From: Meiothermus sp. CFH 77666 | GTDB taxonomy: Bacteria; Deinococcota; Deinococci; Deinococcales; Thermaceae | Direction: 5' to 3' | DNA length: 64,000 bases | NCBI RefSeq assembly: GCF_017497985.1 | Contig: NZ_JAGDFV010000005.1 | Location: forward strand, 86,941 to 150,940 | Shown: piece after piece, positions 1 through 8,509 of the stretch | Layout: each line of letters starts with the position of its first letter | Numbering within the stretch: position 1 is the stretch's first letter | Notes under the pieces: model-generated | The model's input: only the letters and a program-made list of their open reading frames with translations | Told to the model about the DNA's origin: nothing | Database searches by the model: none | Made by a program: the position numbers and the translations under genes

Positions 1-132
1 GATGGCCCGTACCAGCCGCCCCTCCACCACACCCCCTTCTATCAGGATGGGCTCCGTGGGGGTTGGGGGGGTTTGCGGCTGGGGCGCGCACGCCGCCAGG
101 CCCAGGGAGAGAGCCACCAGCCCTGCTCTCAT
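1..132 (-). CDS. Putative lipoprotein, N-terminal part only (cut by window edge)
   Basis: The visible 44 residues begin with a short basic start, a hydrophobic stretch and the lipobox LAAC (Cys15), followed by a Pro/Thr-rich linker. This is a typical bacterial lipoprotein signal. The ATG overlaps the murF stop codon as ATGA, so it is very likely translated by coupling at the end of the division and cell-wall operon. The body of the protein lies outside the window, so its function cannot be read. Confidence 0.6.
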   Translation of the reverse strand, partial: MRAGLVALSLGLAACAPQPQTPPTPTEPILIEGGVVEGRLVRAI

Positions 133-1418
133 GCTTCCTCCCTGGGCCAGAGCTCGAGCAAGCGCTCCAGGCCCACGCTGCGCGAGGCCTTCAAGTACAC
201 CAGGTCGCCGGGCCGAACCTGCCCGGCCAGATACAGGGCGGCCTCCTCGAGGGTCTCCACGGCGGTTCCCCCCACCAGGGCCGCCTGTTGCTGGGCGAAA
301 GGCCCGATGAATACCAGATGGGGGCTGATGCTCTGGGCCAGCCGGGCGGCCTCGAGGTGGTGCTTCAGGGCCTCCTCGCCGAGCTCGGCCATGCGGCCCA
401 GCACCAGCCACTTGCGCCCCGGCTGGGTTTGCAGGAACTGCATCCCGGCCCGGAAGGAAAGCGGGTTCGAGTTGTAGGCGTCGTGGATGAAGTCCACCCC
501 CCCCAGCTGCAAGCGCTGCATCCGGCCTGGGGGGAGCCGGAGGGCGGCCAGCCGCTCGATGGTGTCGGCAAGGGGTTTGTCCAGCATCCGGGTTGCGGCC
601 AGGGCGGCCAGCGCCCCCATCACCGGCCCCACGCCCGGATAGGGGAGGCTGACCGGGCGGCTCTCGAAGTGGAAGCGACTGGCGTTGAGGCCGAGCTCGA
701 GGTTTTCGGCCCGAAAATCCCCGGCCCCGATGCCGTAGGTCTTCAGGTTTGGCAGTTGAACCATCTCGGCGGCCTGGGTGCTGGCCAGCCGCACGGGGCT
801 CACCCGCAAAAGCCAGCTCTCCTCGCGGATCACGTTCTCCAGGTTTCCGAGCCCCTCCAGGTGCTCCTCCCCCAGACTGGTGAGCACGGCAAAGTCGGGC
901 CGGGCCAGATAGGTGAGTTCGGCCATCTCCAGAAGCCGGTCTATGCCCAGCTCCACTACAGCACCCTCGCCCTCTTCCAGATGCAAAAAGAAGCGGGTCA
1001 GGCCGGGCGCGTTGTTCAGGTTGCCCTCGGGGGCAGACCAGCCCAGGCCCTGGGCCAGGCACTCCTTGGTGGTGGTTTTGCCCGAACTACCCCCCACCGC
1101 CAGCACCGTACCGCCAAACCGGTCGCGCAGGGCCCGCCCGACCGCCAGCAAAGCCCGCTCGGGCTTCTCGACCTGCACCGCGCCCGGGTGCGCCAGGTCG
1201 GTGACCACAAAGGCCGCCCCGGCCTGGATGGCTTCTGGGCCAAACTCCCGCCCGTGGGTTTTTGCGCCGGGCAGGGCGAAAAAGGCCATCCCCGGCGCTA
1301 CTTTCCTCGAGTCCCAGTGCAAGTCGTGGGCCACGGTAGCGCCTTCGTGCACTTTTCCACCCGTCAGGCTGGCTACCCAGTTGGGTTGGAGTTCTCTAGG
1401 CCCTTTGATCTGCACCAT
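129..1418 (-). CDS. murF: UDP-N-acetylmuramoyl-tripeptide--D-alanyl-D-alanine ligase
   Basis: MurF adds D-Ala-D-Ala to the UDP-MurNAc-tripeptide in the last cytoplasmic step of peptidoglycan precursor synthesis. The 429-residue protein has the Mur-ligase order: an N-terminal uridine-binding domain, the ATP loop GGSSGKTTTK (about residues 109-118), the central motif NLNNAPGLTR, a GEEHLEGLG segment, and a C-terminal domain with HDAYNSNPLSF, which is characteristic of MurF. It lies 39 bases downstream of ftsI on the same strand, and its stop overlaps the next start. It belongs to the mra operon. No murE or mraY is visible in the window. Confidence 0.93.
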   Translation of the reverse strand: MVQIKGPRELQPNWVASLTGGKVHEGATVAHDLHWDSRKVAPGMAFFALPGAKTHGREFGPEAIQAGAAFVVTDLAHPGAVQVEKPERALLAVGRALRDRFGGTVLAVGGSSGKTTTKECLAQGLGWSAPEGNLNNAPGLTRFFLHLEEGEGAVVELGIDRLLEMAELTYLARPDFAVLTSLGEEHLEGLGNLENVIREESWLLRVSPVRLASTQAAEMVQLPNLKTYGIGAGDFRAENLELGLNASRFHFESRPVSLPYPGVGPVMGALAALAATRMLDKPLADTIERLAALRLPPGRMQRLQLGGVDFIHDAYNSNPLSFRAGMQFLQTQPGRKWLVLGRMAELGEEALKHHLEAARLAQSISPHLVFIGPFAQQQAALVGGTAVETLEEAALYLAGQVRPGDLVYLKASRSVGLERLLELWPREEA

Positions 1419-1457
1419 AGCCTCACATGAGTATTGTCCTCAAGTTGCACAACACAC

Positions 1458-2869
1458 TCATCGGTTGACCAGTTTACCCTTGCCAGATGAGTTGTCCAAT
1501 TGGGGCGGGACGCCCCAGAGCGCAAAGAGCCGGGCTGCAATATCCCGGTAGATGGGGGCTGCCACCTGCGAGCCGTGGATTCGCCCCCCCTTGGGGTGGA
1601 AAAGGTTCACCACCACCGTCACGCGGGGGGTGTTGGCCGGAATGAAACCGGCAAAGAGCGCCGCATAGACGCTGCTGCTATAGCGGCCATTCACCACCAC
1701 TTGGGCCGTGCCGGTTTTGCCCCCCAGGACATAGCCAGGCAGCCTGGCATTTTCGGCGATGCCCTCGGTCAGAGCTTTGCGGATTTCACGGGCTACCTGG
1801 GGCCGGAATACCACACTGCTTTGGGAGGTGTTGCCCTCGAACAGAATGGGCTGGCGATAGATTCCATCGTTCGCCAGGATGTTGTAGGCTGCCGCCAGGT
1901 GCAGGGGGGTAATCAGGAAACCCTGGCCGAAGGTGGCGTTGGCGTACTCGGCAGGGCCCCAGCGGTTCACCGGGCGCACCTGGGGGGCCGCAACCTGCAC
2001 GGCAATCCGGGGCTGGTAAGAGAGGGGCGGTAGGAGCGCCGCATCCATGAAGTGCATCTTCTTGAAGAAGTTGAACAGCGTCTCACGCGGAATTCGCTCG
2101 GCCAGGGTGGTGATGCCCACATTGGAGGAGAATTTGAGCACCTCGCTCAGGGTCAGGGTCTCGGGGTGTTTGACCACATCATTAATGATCCAGCCTGCGA
2201 TGCGTCGGCTCATGGGAGCATAGACCCGGGTGTCCAGCCGGGCCACGTTTTCCTCCATCAGCACAGCAGCCGTAAGGGGTTTGATGGTCGAACCGGGTTC
2301 CAGCGCGTATGCGAAGGCGTGGTTGCGCCAGGAGACATCTTGCTGGGTGCTGCGCCGGGGGGCGGTGGGGTCGAAGGCCGGGCCATTGGCCACCGCCAGG
2401 AGCCGCCCGGTTTTGCTTTCCATCACCACCACCGAACCCCAGTCGGCCTGGGCGGCCTCGAGGCCCTTCCACAGGGCTTGCTCGGCGATGGACTGCACCA
2501 GTGGATCCAGGGTCAGGCGCAGGCTCTGGCCCTGGGCGAGCAGCTTTTCCAGGTCGAGCTCGAGGCCCGAGAGCCCCTTACCGGTGCTGCGCTCACCAAA
2601 GCCAATGAGCTGAGTAGCCGAAAGACCCAGGGGATACAAGCGCGCTTCCTCCGGGGTGCTGAAGGCCAGCGGGGTGCCGTCGGCGGCTTCCAGGCTGCCG
2701 CGCAAAGGAGGCGCGTCCGCCCGGGCCGAGACGGGCCGCAGGGGAAGGCTGGGGGCGTTGTGCCACAGCACATAAAAACCATATCCCAGCCCTAGCAGAA
2801 AGGCGGCAAAGGCTGCCAGCACCACCCAGCCCCGGCTCAGGCTGGCCTGTTCGCTCGTACCCAGGCGGT

Positions 2870-2873
<4 letters not shown>
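1458..2873 (-). CDS. ftsI: Penicillin-binding protein 2/3-type transpeptidase (FtsI)
   Basis: This is the septal peptidoglycan transpeptidase, a class B PBP anchored by one N-terminal membrane segment (about residues 15-35). The three active-site motifs are visible: S195-T-I-K198, S249-S-N251 and K386-T-G388. At 471 residues it is short for the family and carries no C-terminal PASTA repeats. The TTG start at 2873 is chosen because it overlaps the ftsL-like stop as TTGA and has AGGAG just upstream; a longer reading would run through the upstream gene out of frame. It lies between the ftsL-like gene and murF. Confidence 0.92.
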
Positions 2874-4053
<1,180 letters not shown>

Positions 4054-4488
4054 TCATCCAATCAGGCCGCGCAGGGCCTCGGGGGTGGTGGGGTTCTCCA
4101 CAAACTTGGTGATGCTGGCCCACCAGCGGCTCTCGCTCCACAGCTCCAACCGGGTGGGCGCGCCCACCACCACCGCATCGTTGGTGTCCTCGAGGCCCGC
4201 AAACTTGCGCAGGGGTGGGGGGATGGTCACCCTCGAGGCGCTATCCATCTGGGTTTTGTGGGCGCCGGAGTACAGGAAGCGCACCAGCTCCTGGGCGGCC
4301 CGGTCAATCAGGGGTACGTTTTGCAACTGGCGTTCAATGTTGCTCCAGGCCAGCAGGGGGTACATGTAAAGGCAGCCCTCGAGGCCCCTGGTAATCACCA
4401 CCCCATCCTCGATAAACGAGCGGAAGGGCTGTGGGATCACAACCCTTCCCTTGTCGTCGAGGCTATACTGGTGTTCACCGAAGGGCAT
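4054..4488 (-). CDS. mraZ: Transcriptional regulator MraZ
   Basis: MraZ is the DNA-binding regulator of the mra/dcw operon. The 144-residue length is standard. Two SpoVT/AbrB-like half motifs are present: DDKGRVVIP near the N-terminus and DSASRVTIP in the second half, the latter with Ser in place of the usual Gly. The ATG at 4488 is chosen because AGGAG precedes it and homologues start at this point; an upstream in-frame start would only add non-conserved leader. The GTGGG repeats upstream fit autoregulation. Confidence 0.95.
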   Translation of the reverse strand: MPFGEHQYSLDDKGRVVIPQPFRSFIEDGVVITRGLEGCLYMYPLLAWSNIERQLQNVPLIDRAAQELVRFLYSGAHKTQMDSASRVTIPPPLRKFAGLEDTNDAVVVGAPTRLELWSESRWWASITKFVENPTTPEALRGLIG

Positions 4489-4584
4489 CTTGTTTTCTCC
4501 TGTGCAGATTCGGTTTTCAGGCTCGTCTCCCCACGAGCGTTTCCCACCGGAGGTGCTGTTCTGTACAGTAATGTACCACGCATT

Positions 4585-4631
4585 CCCCACTTTTTACCAC
4601 CATCTCCCACCTCAGTCCCACTTTTTCCCAC
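4585..4631 (-). promoter_or_regulatory. Probable MraZ operator: five GTGGG-type boxes
   Basis: Read on the minus strand, five boxes (GTGGGA, GTGGGA, GTGGGA, GTGGTA, GTGGGG) follow one another with starts 10, 11, 10 and 10 bases apart, ending about 95 bases before the mraZ ATG. MraZ proteins are known to bind tandem TGGGN or GTGG-type boxes of 10-bp period upstream of their own gene. The helical phasing puts all boxes on one DNA face, as expected for a MraZ oligomer. Confidence 0.8.
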
Positions 4632-4800
4632 CTTGGGAAAGCCAAATGGGCAGAATCCCCACCAAGCTGAAAACGGGCTTTGGTCGGATATACTTTGGCT
4701 AACTTATATTGCCCAGGACGTGGAAAAGCCCCTGTATTTTGATTGAGGGGGGCATCGTCTCTAACTCGCTCAGATTGCATGAGGCTAAGGGCCTTAATGC

Positions 4801-4829
4801 TTGGAGTCGTGCCCTCCAACTGATAGATT
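4801..4829 (+). promoter_or_regulatory. Promoter of the DMT transporter, leaderless type
   Basis: TTGGAG (4801-4806), 17 bases, then TAGATT (4824-4829). The GTG start follows six bases later, so the transcript would begin at or next to the start codon. No Shine-Dalgarno sequence is present. Confidence 0.6.
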
Positions 4830-4835
4830 CCTGGG

Positions 4836-5684
4836 GTGGATCGGGCCGGAATCCTTCTCGTCGCGCTCTCGGCCCTGGGATTTGCCACCCTGGGGATCTT
4901 TGGCAAGATTGCTTTTGGTCTGGGCTGGTCGTCCTCGGAACTGCTCTCCTGGCGGATGCTGCTGGCTGCCGTATGGGTCTGGGGCTGGCTGCTCTGGCGC
5001 GGGGGGTGGCGCTTTCAAATCTCCGAGGCCCTGGCTCCCTTTCTGCTGGGGGCGGTGGGGTATGCGACCCAGACCACCCTCTACTTTGCAGCCCTCGAGC
5101 GGCTGCCGGTGGGGGTACTGGTTTTGCTGCTGTATGTTTACCCGGTGTTTGTGGTGCTCCTGGCCTGGCTGCTCGAGCGTGAAAGACCCACCCAGACAGC
5201 TTTGCTGGCCATGGGCCTGGCCCTGGTGGGCATCGCCCTGACCACCGATCTCTCCGGGCAGGTGGGGCTTTTGGGGGTGTTGTTGGCCCTGGCCTCCGCT
5301 GCCGTGTATGCCACCTATCTGCTGCTGAGCGCACGGGTAAGCCGCGTCAGCGACCCGGTGCGCACTTCGGGCTATGTGTTTGTGGGGGCAGCGCTCTCGT
5401 TTACCGCCCTGGCCTGGTTGGATGGTCGGTTTCAAGTGCCTGGTAGCCTGCCGGACTGGGGTCTGCTCCTGGGGATCAGCACCGTTGCCACGGTCTTCCC
5501 GGTGGTTCTAATTTTTGTGGGCCTGCGCCGGATTCGTGCCACCCAGGCCTCAATTGTTTCGATGCTCGAGCCCCTTTTTACCATTGCCCTGGGCGTTCTG
5601 ATCCTGGGGGAGCGCCTGAGCCTGGCCCAACTGCTGGGTGGGGGCCTGGTGTTGCTCTCGGTTGTTATCCTGCAACGGCGCTAA
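4836..5684 (+). CDS. EamA/DMT-superfamily transporter
   Basis: This 282-residue membrane protein contains about ten hydrophobic segments arranged as two EamA repeats of five, the architecture of the drug/metabolite transporter superfamily. The C-terminal repeat has the family-typical SMLEPLFTIALGVLILGERL, where a conserved Glu-Pro pair sits in a membrane helix. The substrate cannot be predicted. The GTG start is supported by the -10 box six bases upstream. The gene is divergent from mraZ, and its last 20 bases overlap the convergent HNH gene. Confidence 0.88.
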   Translation: MDRAGILLVALSALGFATLGIFGKIAFGLGWSSSELLSWRMLLAAVWVWGWLLWRGGWRFQISEALAPFLLGAVGYATQTTLYFAALERLPVGVLVLLLYVYPVFVVLLAWLLERERPTQTALLAMGLALVGIALTTDLSGQVGLLGVLLALASAAVYATYLLLSARVSRVSDPVRTSGYVFVGAALSFTALAWLDGRFQVPGSLPDWGLLLGISTVATVFPVVLIFVGLRRIRATQASIVSMLEPLFTIALGVLILGERLSLAQLLGGGLVLLSVVILQRR

Positions 5685-6267
5685 GCTGTTTGCGCTTGGC
5701 CGCCAGCGCCCGGGTGGCTTGCTTGTGGCAGGGCTGGCACAGGGTTCGCAGGTTGCCGGGCGCATGGGTGCCGCCCTCCACCACCGGACGGATGTGGTCC
5801 GCCTCCCACAGGTCTGAGGGGGCCTTCCAGGCTTTGCGGGGCCGCCAGCTCCTGGGCAGCTCGGGCAAAAAGCCATGAAAGCCCCGCTCGGTAAGCTGCT
5901 GGGTCAGTTGGGCGTACTGCAAAGCCAGCAAACGGTACGCCTCGAGGTGGTACAGATTCGGGTGAAGCCGGTTTTCGCGTCCAATTTGCACCGCCGCCTT
6001 CCACAGTTTCATCAGAGCGCTTTTGAGGGGGCGGGTGTCGGTACCACAGACCTGGCAAACGCCTTTCTCGCGCTTTCGCAAATGCTGCCGGGCATAGCTC
6101 CAGTGGGCCTGTAGGCGGTACTGGTGCACGCACGTGTCGCTGCACCAGGTCCGCCGACCCGGAGGCACCTCGTTGTTGCAGTGCACATAACGGCACAGCC
6201 TGCGCCCGTTGGGGCCGCGCTCTTCGTGTGGGCGCAAAAGCTCCTTGCCGATAAGGCGGCGGTTCAT
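5665..6267 (-). CDS. HNH endonuclease-domain protein with zinc-binding cysteine pairs
   Basis: The C-terminal part has an HNH core: ADHIRPVVEGG, then NLRTLC, then CxxCH, giving the D-H ... N ... H pattern with a Cys pair for structural zinc. The N-terminal half carries more possible zinc ligands (CRYVHC, CSDTC and CQVCG). The 200-residue protein has no nearby methylase, prophage or intein host, so its role (restriction-like, repair or mobile) is open. It appears leaderless: TACAAT at 6275-6280 lies seven bases before the ATG. Its 3' end overlaps the DMT gene tail by 20 bases on the opposite strand. Confidence 0.82.
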   Translation of the reverse strand: MNRRLIGKELLRPHEERGPNGRRLCRYVHCNNEVPPGRRTWCSDTCVHQYRLQAHWSYARQHLRKREKGVCQVCGTDTRPLKSALMKLWKAAVQIGRENRLHPNLYHLEAYRLLALQYAQLTQQLTERGFHGFLPELPRSWRPRKAWKAPSDLWEADHIRPVVEGGTHAPGNLRTLCQPCHKQATRALAAKRKQLSAVAG

Positions 6268-6274
6268 AGCTGGG

Positions 6275-6280
6275 ATTGTA
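6275..6280 (-). promoter_or_regulatory. -10 box of the HNH gene (leaderless)
   Basis: TACAAT on the minus strand, seven bases before the ATG at 6267. No convincing -35 or ribosome binding site was found. Confidence 0.5.
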
Positions 6281-6529
6281 CCGCTCCAAACCCTGCCATC
6301 TGCGTTGCGGCCTGCCGGGCCAACTCGAGGCTATGAACATGTGCCTGGGTAGTTTTTTTGAGAGGCATCTCTAAGCCCACTCATCTGGCAACACTCCAGG
6401 AGCAATCAATGGCGTTGCAGTCGTTGTTTGTAAAAACGCTGGCGAGGGGTCGCCACCATCTCTCCTGGGGGAGAAAGCAAGAGGAACAGATATGGCATGC
6501 CACCGCAAAGTTGGGCGAGGAATCTTTGC

Positions 6530-6570
6530 AAAAATGCCACCCTGAGTTTTTTGGGCTCGCAAAGGGTGGC
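6530..6570 (-). terminator. Rho-independent terminator after RNase P RNA
   Basis: An 8-bp stem (GCCACCCT at 6563-6570 paired with AGGGTGGC at 6536-6543 on the minus strand) with an A-rich loop is followed by ATTTTTGC. It lies about 20 bases beyond the inferred 3' end of rnpB. Confidence 0.7.
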
Positions 6571-6585
6571 AACCATTCTTTTGGT

Positions 6586-6930
6586 GAGGGAAGGGGCGTA
6601 AGCCGGGTTCTGTTTCCGCAGCCATCTCTCTGGGATGAGCGTCGCCGCTCACCTCGAGCGTCCCTGCCGCAGGTCGTAGCGAACCGGGTCAGTTCTGCCT
6701 GTCGGACTTACGGGACTTGCAGCAGATGGGGTTTGCCTAGCTGCCCCTGTTTCCAGGGGCACTGGTGCGCTCTTACCGCACCGTTTCACCTTGACCGGGT
6801 TGCCCCGGCAGTCTGCTTTCTGTTGCACTATTCCGTCGGGTTACCCCGCCCAGCCGTTAGCTGGCATCATGCCCTGTGCTGCCCGGACTTTCCTCTGGTG
6901 AAGCACCAGCGGCTGCGCCCCCTTCCCACA
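6586..6930 (-). ncRNA. rnpB: RNase P RNA (catalytic subunit), bacterial type A
   Basis: This is the ribozyme that matures tRNA 5' ends. On the minus strand the 5' part has the universal core GAGGAAAGTCCGGGC, and the 3' part has ACAGAACCCGGCTTA, the two halves of the conserved P4 region. The ends are set by helix P1, formed by GGGAAGGGGGC at the 5' end and GCCCCTTCCC at the 3' end; both limits are uncertain by a few bases. It lies directly after the Nudix gene and has its own promoter and terminator. Confidence 0.95.
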
Positions 6931-6935
6931 CTCAT

Positions 6936-6964
6936 ATTTTAGCTCAGATAGCCCATTTCGGTAA
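6936..6964 (-). promoter_or_regulatory. rnpB promoter inside the Nudix gene 3' end
   Basis: TTACCG, 17 bases, TAAAAT on the minus strand. The TAA of the -10 box is also the Nudix stop codon. The predicted start falls at the 5' strand of RNase P helix P1. Confidence 0.6.
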
Positions 6965-7502
6965 GGATGGGCCTGGCCCGCAGCAGGGTGATGACATGGG
7001 TAGCCTCGTTCAACAGACCCCTGGCGAGCATTTCGTACACCTCGTCCAGGGAAAACTCCACCACCTCGATCAGCTCGCCGTCCTCTGGTTCGGCGGGCCG
7101 CACCACCTGGCTGTGCAGGGCAACAAAGGGATGGATGGTAGCGGCCACGATGCCCGCCAGGGGGCGGAAGGGCTGAATTGGAACCAGCGCCCCGGCCTCG
7201 GCCCCCAACTCTTCGCGCAACTCGCGCCGGGCACCTTCTTCGGGGGTTTCGCCCGGCTCGGCAGCACCCCCTGGAAGCTCGAAGAAGTATTGGCCCCATA
7301 CGTGGCGGTACTGATGTACCAGCAGCACGCTACCTTGCTGGGTGATGGGCAAAATGGAGACCCATTGGTGCTGCCCCGGCACGTACATGTACGTTACCTC
7401 GCGCCCGTTGTGGGTGCGGAGCCGTTCGCGCACGATAGGGTAGGGGTGCTGGGTGAGGGCCTCGAGGTGCAGCCTCGTCCAGGGGTTGGCCGGCTTAGTC
7501 AT
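6939..7502 (-). CDS. Nudix hydrolase, ADP-ribose pyrophosphatase type
   Basis: The 187-residue protein carries a complete Nudix box (G-x5-E-x7-REUXEEXGU) in GGAAEPGETPEEGARRELRE followed by ELG. Upstream is an ADP-ribose-pyrophosphatase-like beta-sheet region with QYRHVWGQYFFELPGG, and an acidic PEDGELIEVVEF segment follows. This suggests hydrolysis of ADP-ribose or a similar nucleoside diphosphate to AMP and a phospho-sugar; the exact substrate is inferred. The ATG at 7502 overlaps the upstream 73-residue gene by eight bases and is preferred over a start inside that gene. Confidence 0.88.
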   Translation of the reverse strand: MTKPANPWTRLHLEALTQHPYPIVRERLRTHNGREVTYMYVPGQHQWVSILPITQQGSVLLVHQYRHVWGQYFFELPGGAAEPGETPEEGARRELREELGAEAGALVPIQPFRPLAGIVAATIHPFVALHSQVVRPAEPEDGELIEVVEFSLDEVYEMLARGLLNEATHVITLLRARPILTEMGYLS

Positions 7503-7716
7503 CTTTGGTTTCAATCTCGCTGTCCAGTGCTTCCCTGGCTTGGCTGGCTGTGCTTTCAAGTTGGGTTAGCCAAGCGTAAATATAGCCCTCGAGGTCTGCA
7601 CGCTCCTCTGATTCGGGCATGTTGCGCAAGCGGTGGCGCAACTCGAGGTACTTGAGGCACTCCTCCTCGAGTTCCTCCAATAAATGTTCGCTGAGGGGCC
7701 TGGTGCGGGCACTCAT
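7495..7716 (-). CDS. Small acidic helical protein, unknown function
   Basis: This 73-residue protein is rich in Glu, Leu and Arg and probably wholly alpha-helical. It contains an EELEEECLKYLELRHRLR stretch that could form a coiled coil. The ATG has AAGGA at good distance. It overlaps the Nudix start by eight bases, so the two are likely co-translated, and no membrane segment or known motif was recognised. Confidence 0.6.
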   Translation of the reverse strand: MSARTRPLSEHLLEELEEECLKYLELRHRLRNMPESEERADLEGYIYAWLTQLESTASQAREALDSEIETKDD

Positions 7717-7912
7717 GCTTTATTCCTTTCCGGGTAGCTTGCTTATGTTTAGCGCGAATCCGCTCATGTCGCTCAATGTCCTTCTGCCACTTTTTGATCA
7801 AATGCCGATTGGGGAAAGCTTGGGCGAGCTCGAGGGCAATTTTCTCCTGATGTTCTCGAATCACCCTCTCTTCTCCCTCAATGCGCTTCCTGAGCGACTT
7901 ATTTCTGCCCAC
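7556..7912 (-). CDS. Lys/Glu-rich coiled-coil ORF, doubtful
   Basis: The first 65 or so residues are strongly charged and helical (KSLRKRIEGEERVIREHQEK), unlike a shadow frame. A GTG at 7912 is preceded by AAAGGA and overlaps the YqeY stop. The remaining 50 residues are Pro/Gly/Arg-rich and run antiphase through the next gene for about 160 bases, so they look non-coding. Either the true protein is shorter (a frameshift or sequence error near 7715) or only part of this frame is genuine. Confidence 0.4.
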   Translation of the reverse strand: MGRNKSLRKRIEGEERVIREHQEKIALELAQAFPNRHLIKKWQKDIERHERIRAKHKQATRKGIKHECPHQAPQRTFIGGTRGGVPQVPRVAPPLAQHARIRGACRPRGLYLRLANPT

Positions 7913-8300
7913 CCACCATCCTTTCAACAACCTTCTTCACACGATCCCCCGGCGCTACCGGCCCCAGCGCTTTGGTCACAATTCCAATGGCCGCCATGGG
8001 GGACTTAAGCGAGCTAAAATCCACATTGGCCCGTACCCAGGCTTCAATTTCGGCCTCGCTCATCTCCTTCGGCAGATATTTGTCCAGAAAAGCCATCTCA
8101 AACGCGTTCTGGTTTTCCTCCGCCGTGACCCGCAGGGCCTTTAGAATCTTCACGGCGTCGGCGTCGGGCAGGGGTCTGCCGTCGCCTTTGCGGTCGATTT
8201 CGGCCTTGACCACCCGGGCAAAGTCGCGGCTGGCGGTGTCGCCGCGCTTCATAGCCTCGATAATCTCCTTTTTGATTCCGTCGTAAATAGCGGTGCTCAT
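7899..8300 (-). CDS. GatB/YqeY-domain protein
   Basis: The 133-residue YqeY family protein resembles the tail domain of the GatB amidotransferase subunit; some members act on tRNA-dependent amidation, but the family role is not settled. Visible features are the N-terminal helical part with KRGDTASRDFARVVKAEI, the EMSEAEIEAWVR segment and the conserved end with ALGPVAPGDRVKKVVERMV. The ATG at 8300 is chosen over the one at 8306 because TAGACT lies six bases upstream in the leaderless pattern. It heads the run YqeY, coiled-coil ORF, 73-residue gene, Nudix gene. Confidence 0.85.
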   Translation of the reverse strand: MSTAIYDGIKKEIIEAMKRGDTASRDFARVVKAEIDRKGDGRPLPDADAVKILKALRVTAEENQNAFEMAFLDKYLPKEMSEAEIEAWVRANVDFSSLKSPMAAIGIVTKALGPVAPGDRVKKVVERMVGGQK

Positions 8301-8306
8301 GCCCAT

Positions 8307-8312
8307 AGTCTA
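8307..8312 (-). promoter_or_regulatory. -10 box of the YqeY gene (leaderless)
   Basis: TAGACT on the minus strand, six bases before the ATG at 8300. No ribosome binding site lies between them. Confidence 0.5.
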
Positions 8313-8472
8313 GCCGGCCCTGGGTTCTCACACCGTTGTAAAGGTGCCAATGGATGGGCGCTGCGTTTAGGGTTGTAGGGGGCGGGAGCAGGGGGCGAGA
8401 TTCGTCGAGCTTTGAACAAGTCACCTACTCGGACGCTTTCAGCCTCTGGCGCAGGACTCTCCAGAGCCCAGG

Positions 8473-8501
8473 TTAGAAGCTGGGTTTATGGAGGGTATGA
8501 T
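8473..8501 (+). promoter_or_regulatory. purH promoter
   Basis: TTAGAA (8473-8478), 17 bases, TATGAT (8496-8501). The purH ATG lies eight bases after the -10, giving a leaderless or nearly leaderless message. Confidence 0.6.
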
Positions 8502-8509
8502 TTTCCGGT

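Noticed and set aside
63..1430. 455-residue plus-strand ORF opposite murF
   Set aside because: It is an antisense frame rich in Gly, His, Gln and Pro, which high-GC genes produce on the opposite strand. The murF motifs are on the minus strand.
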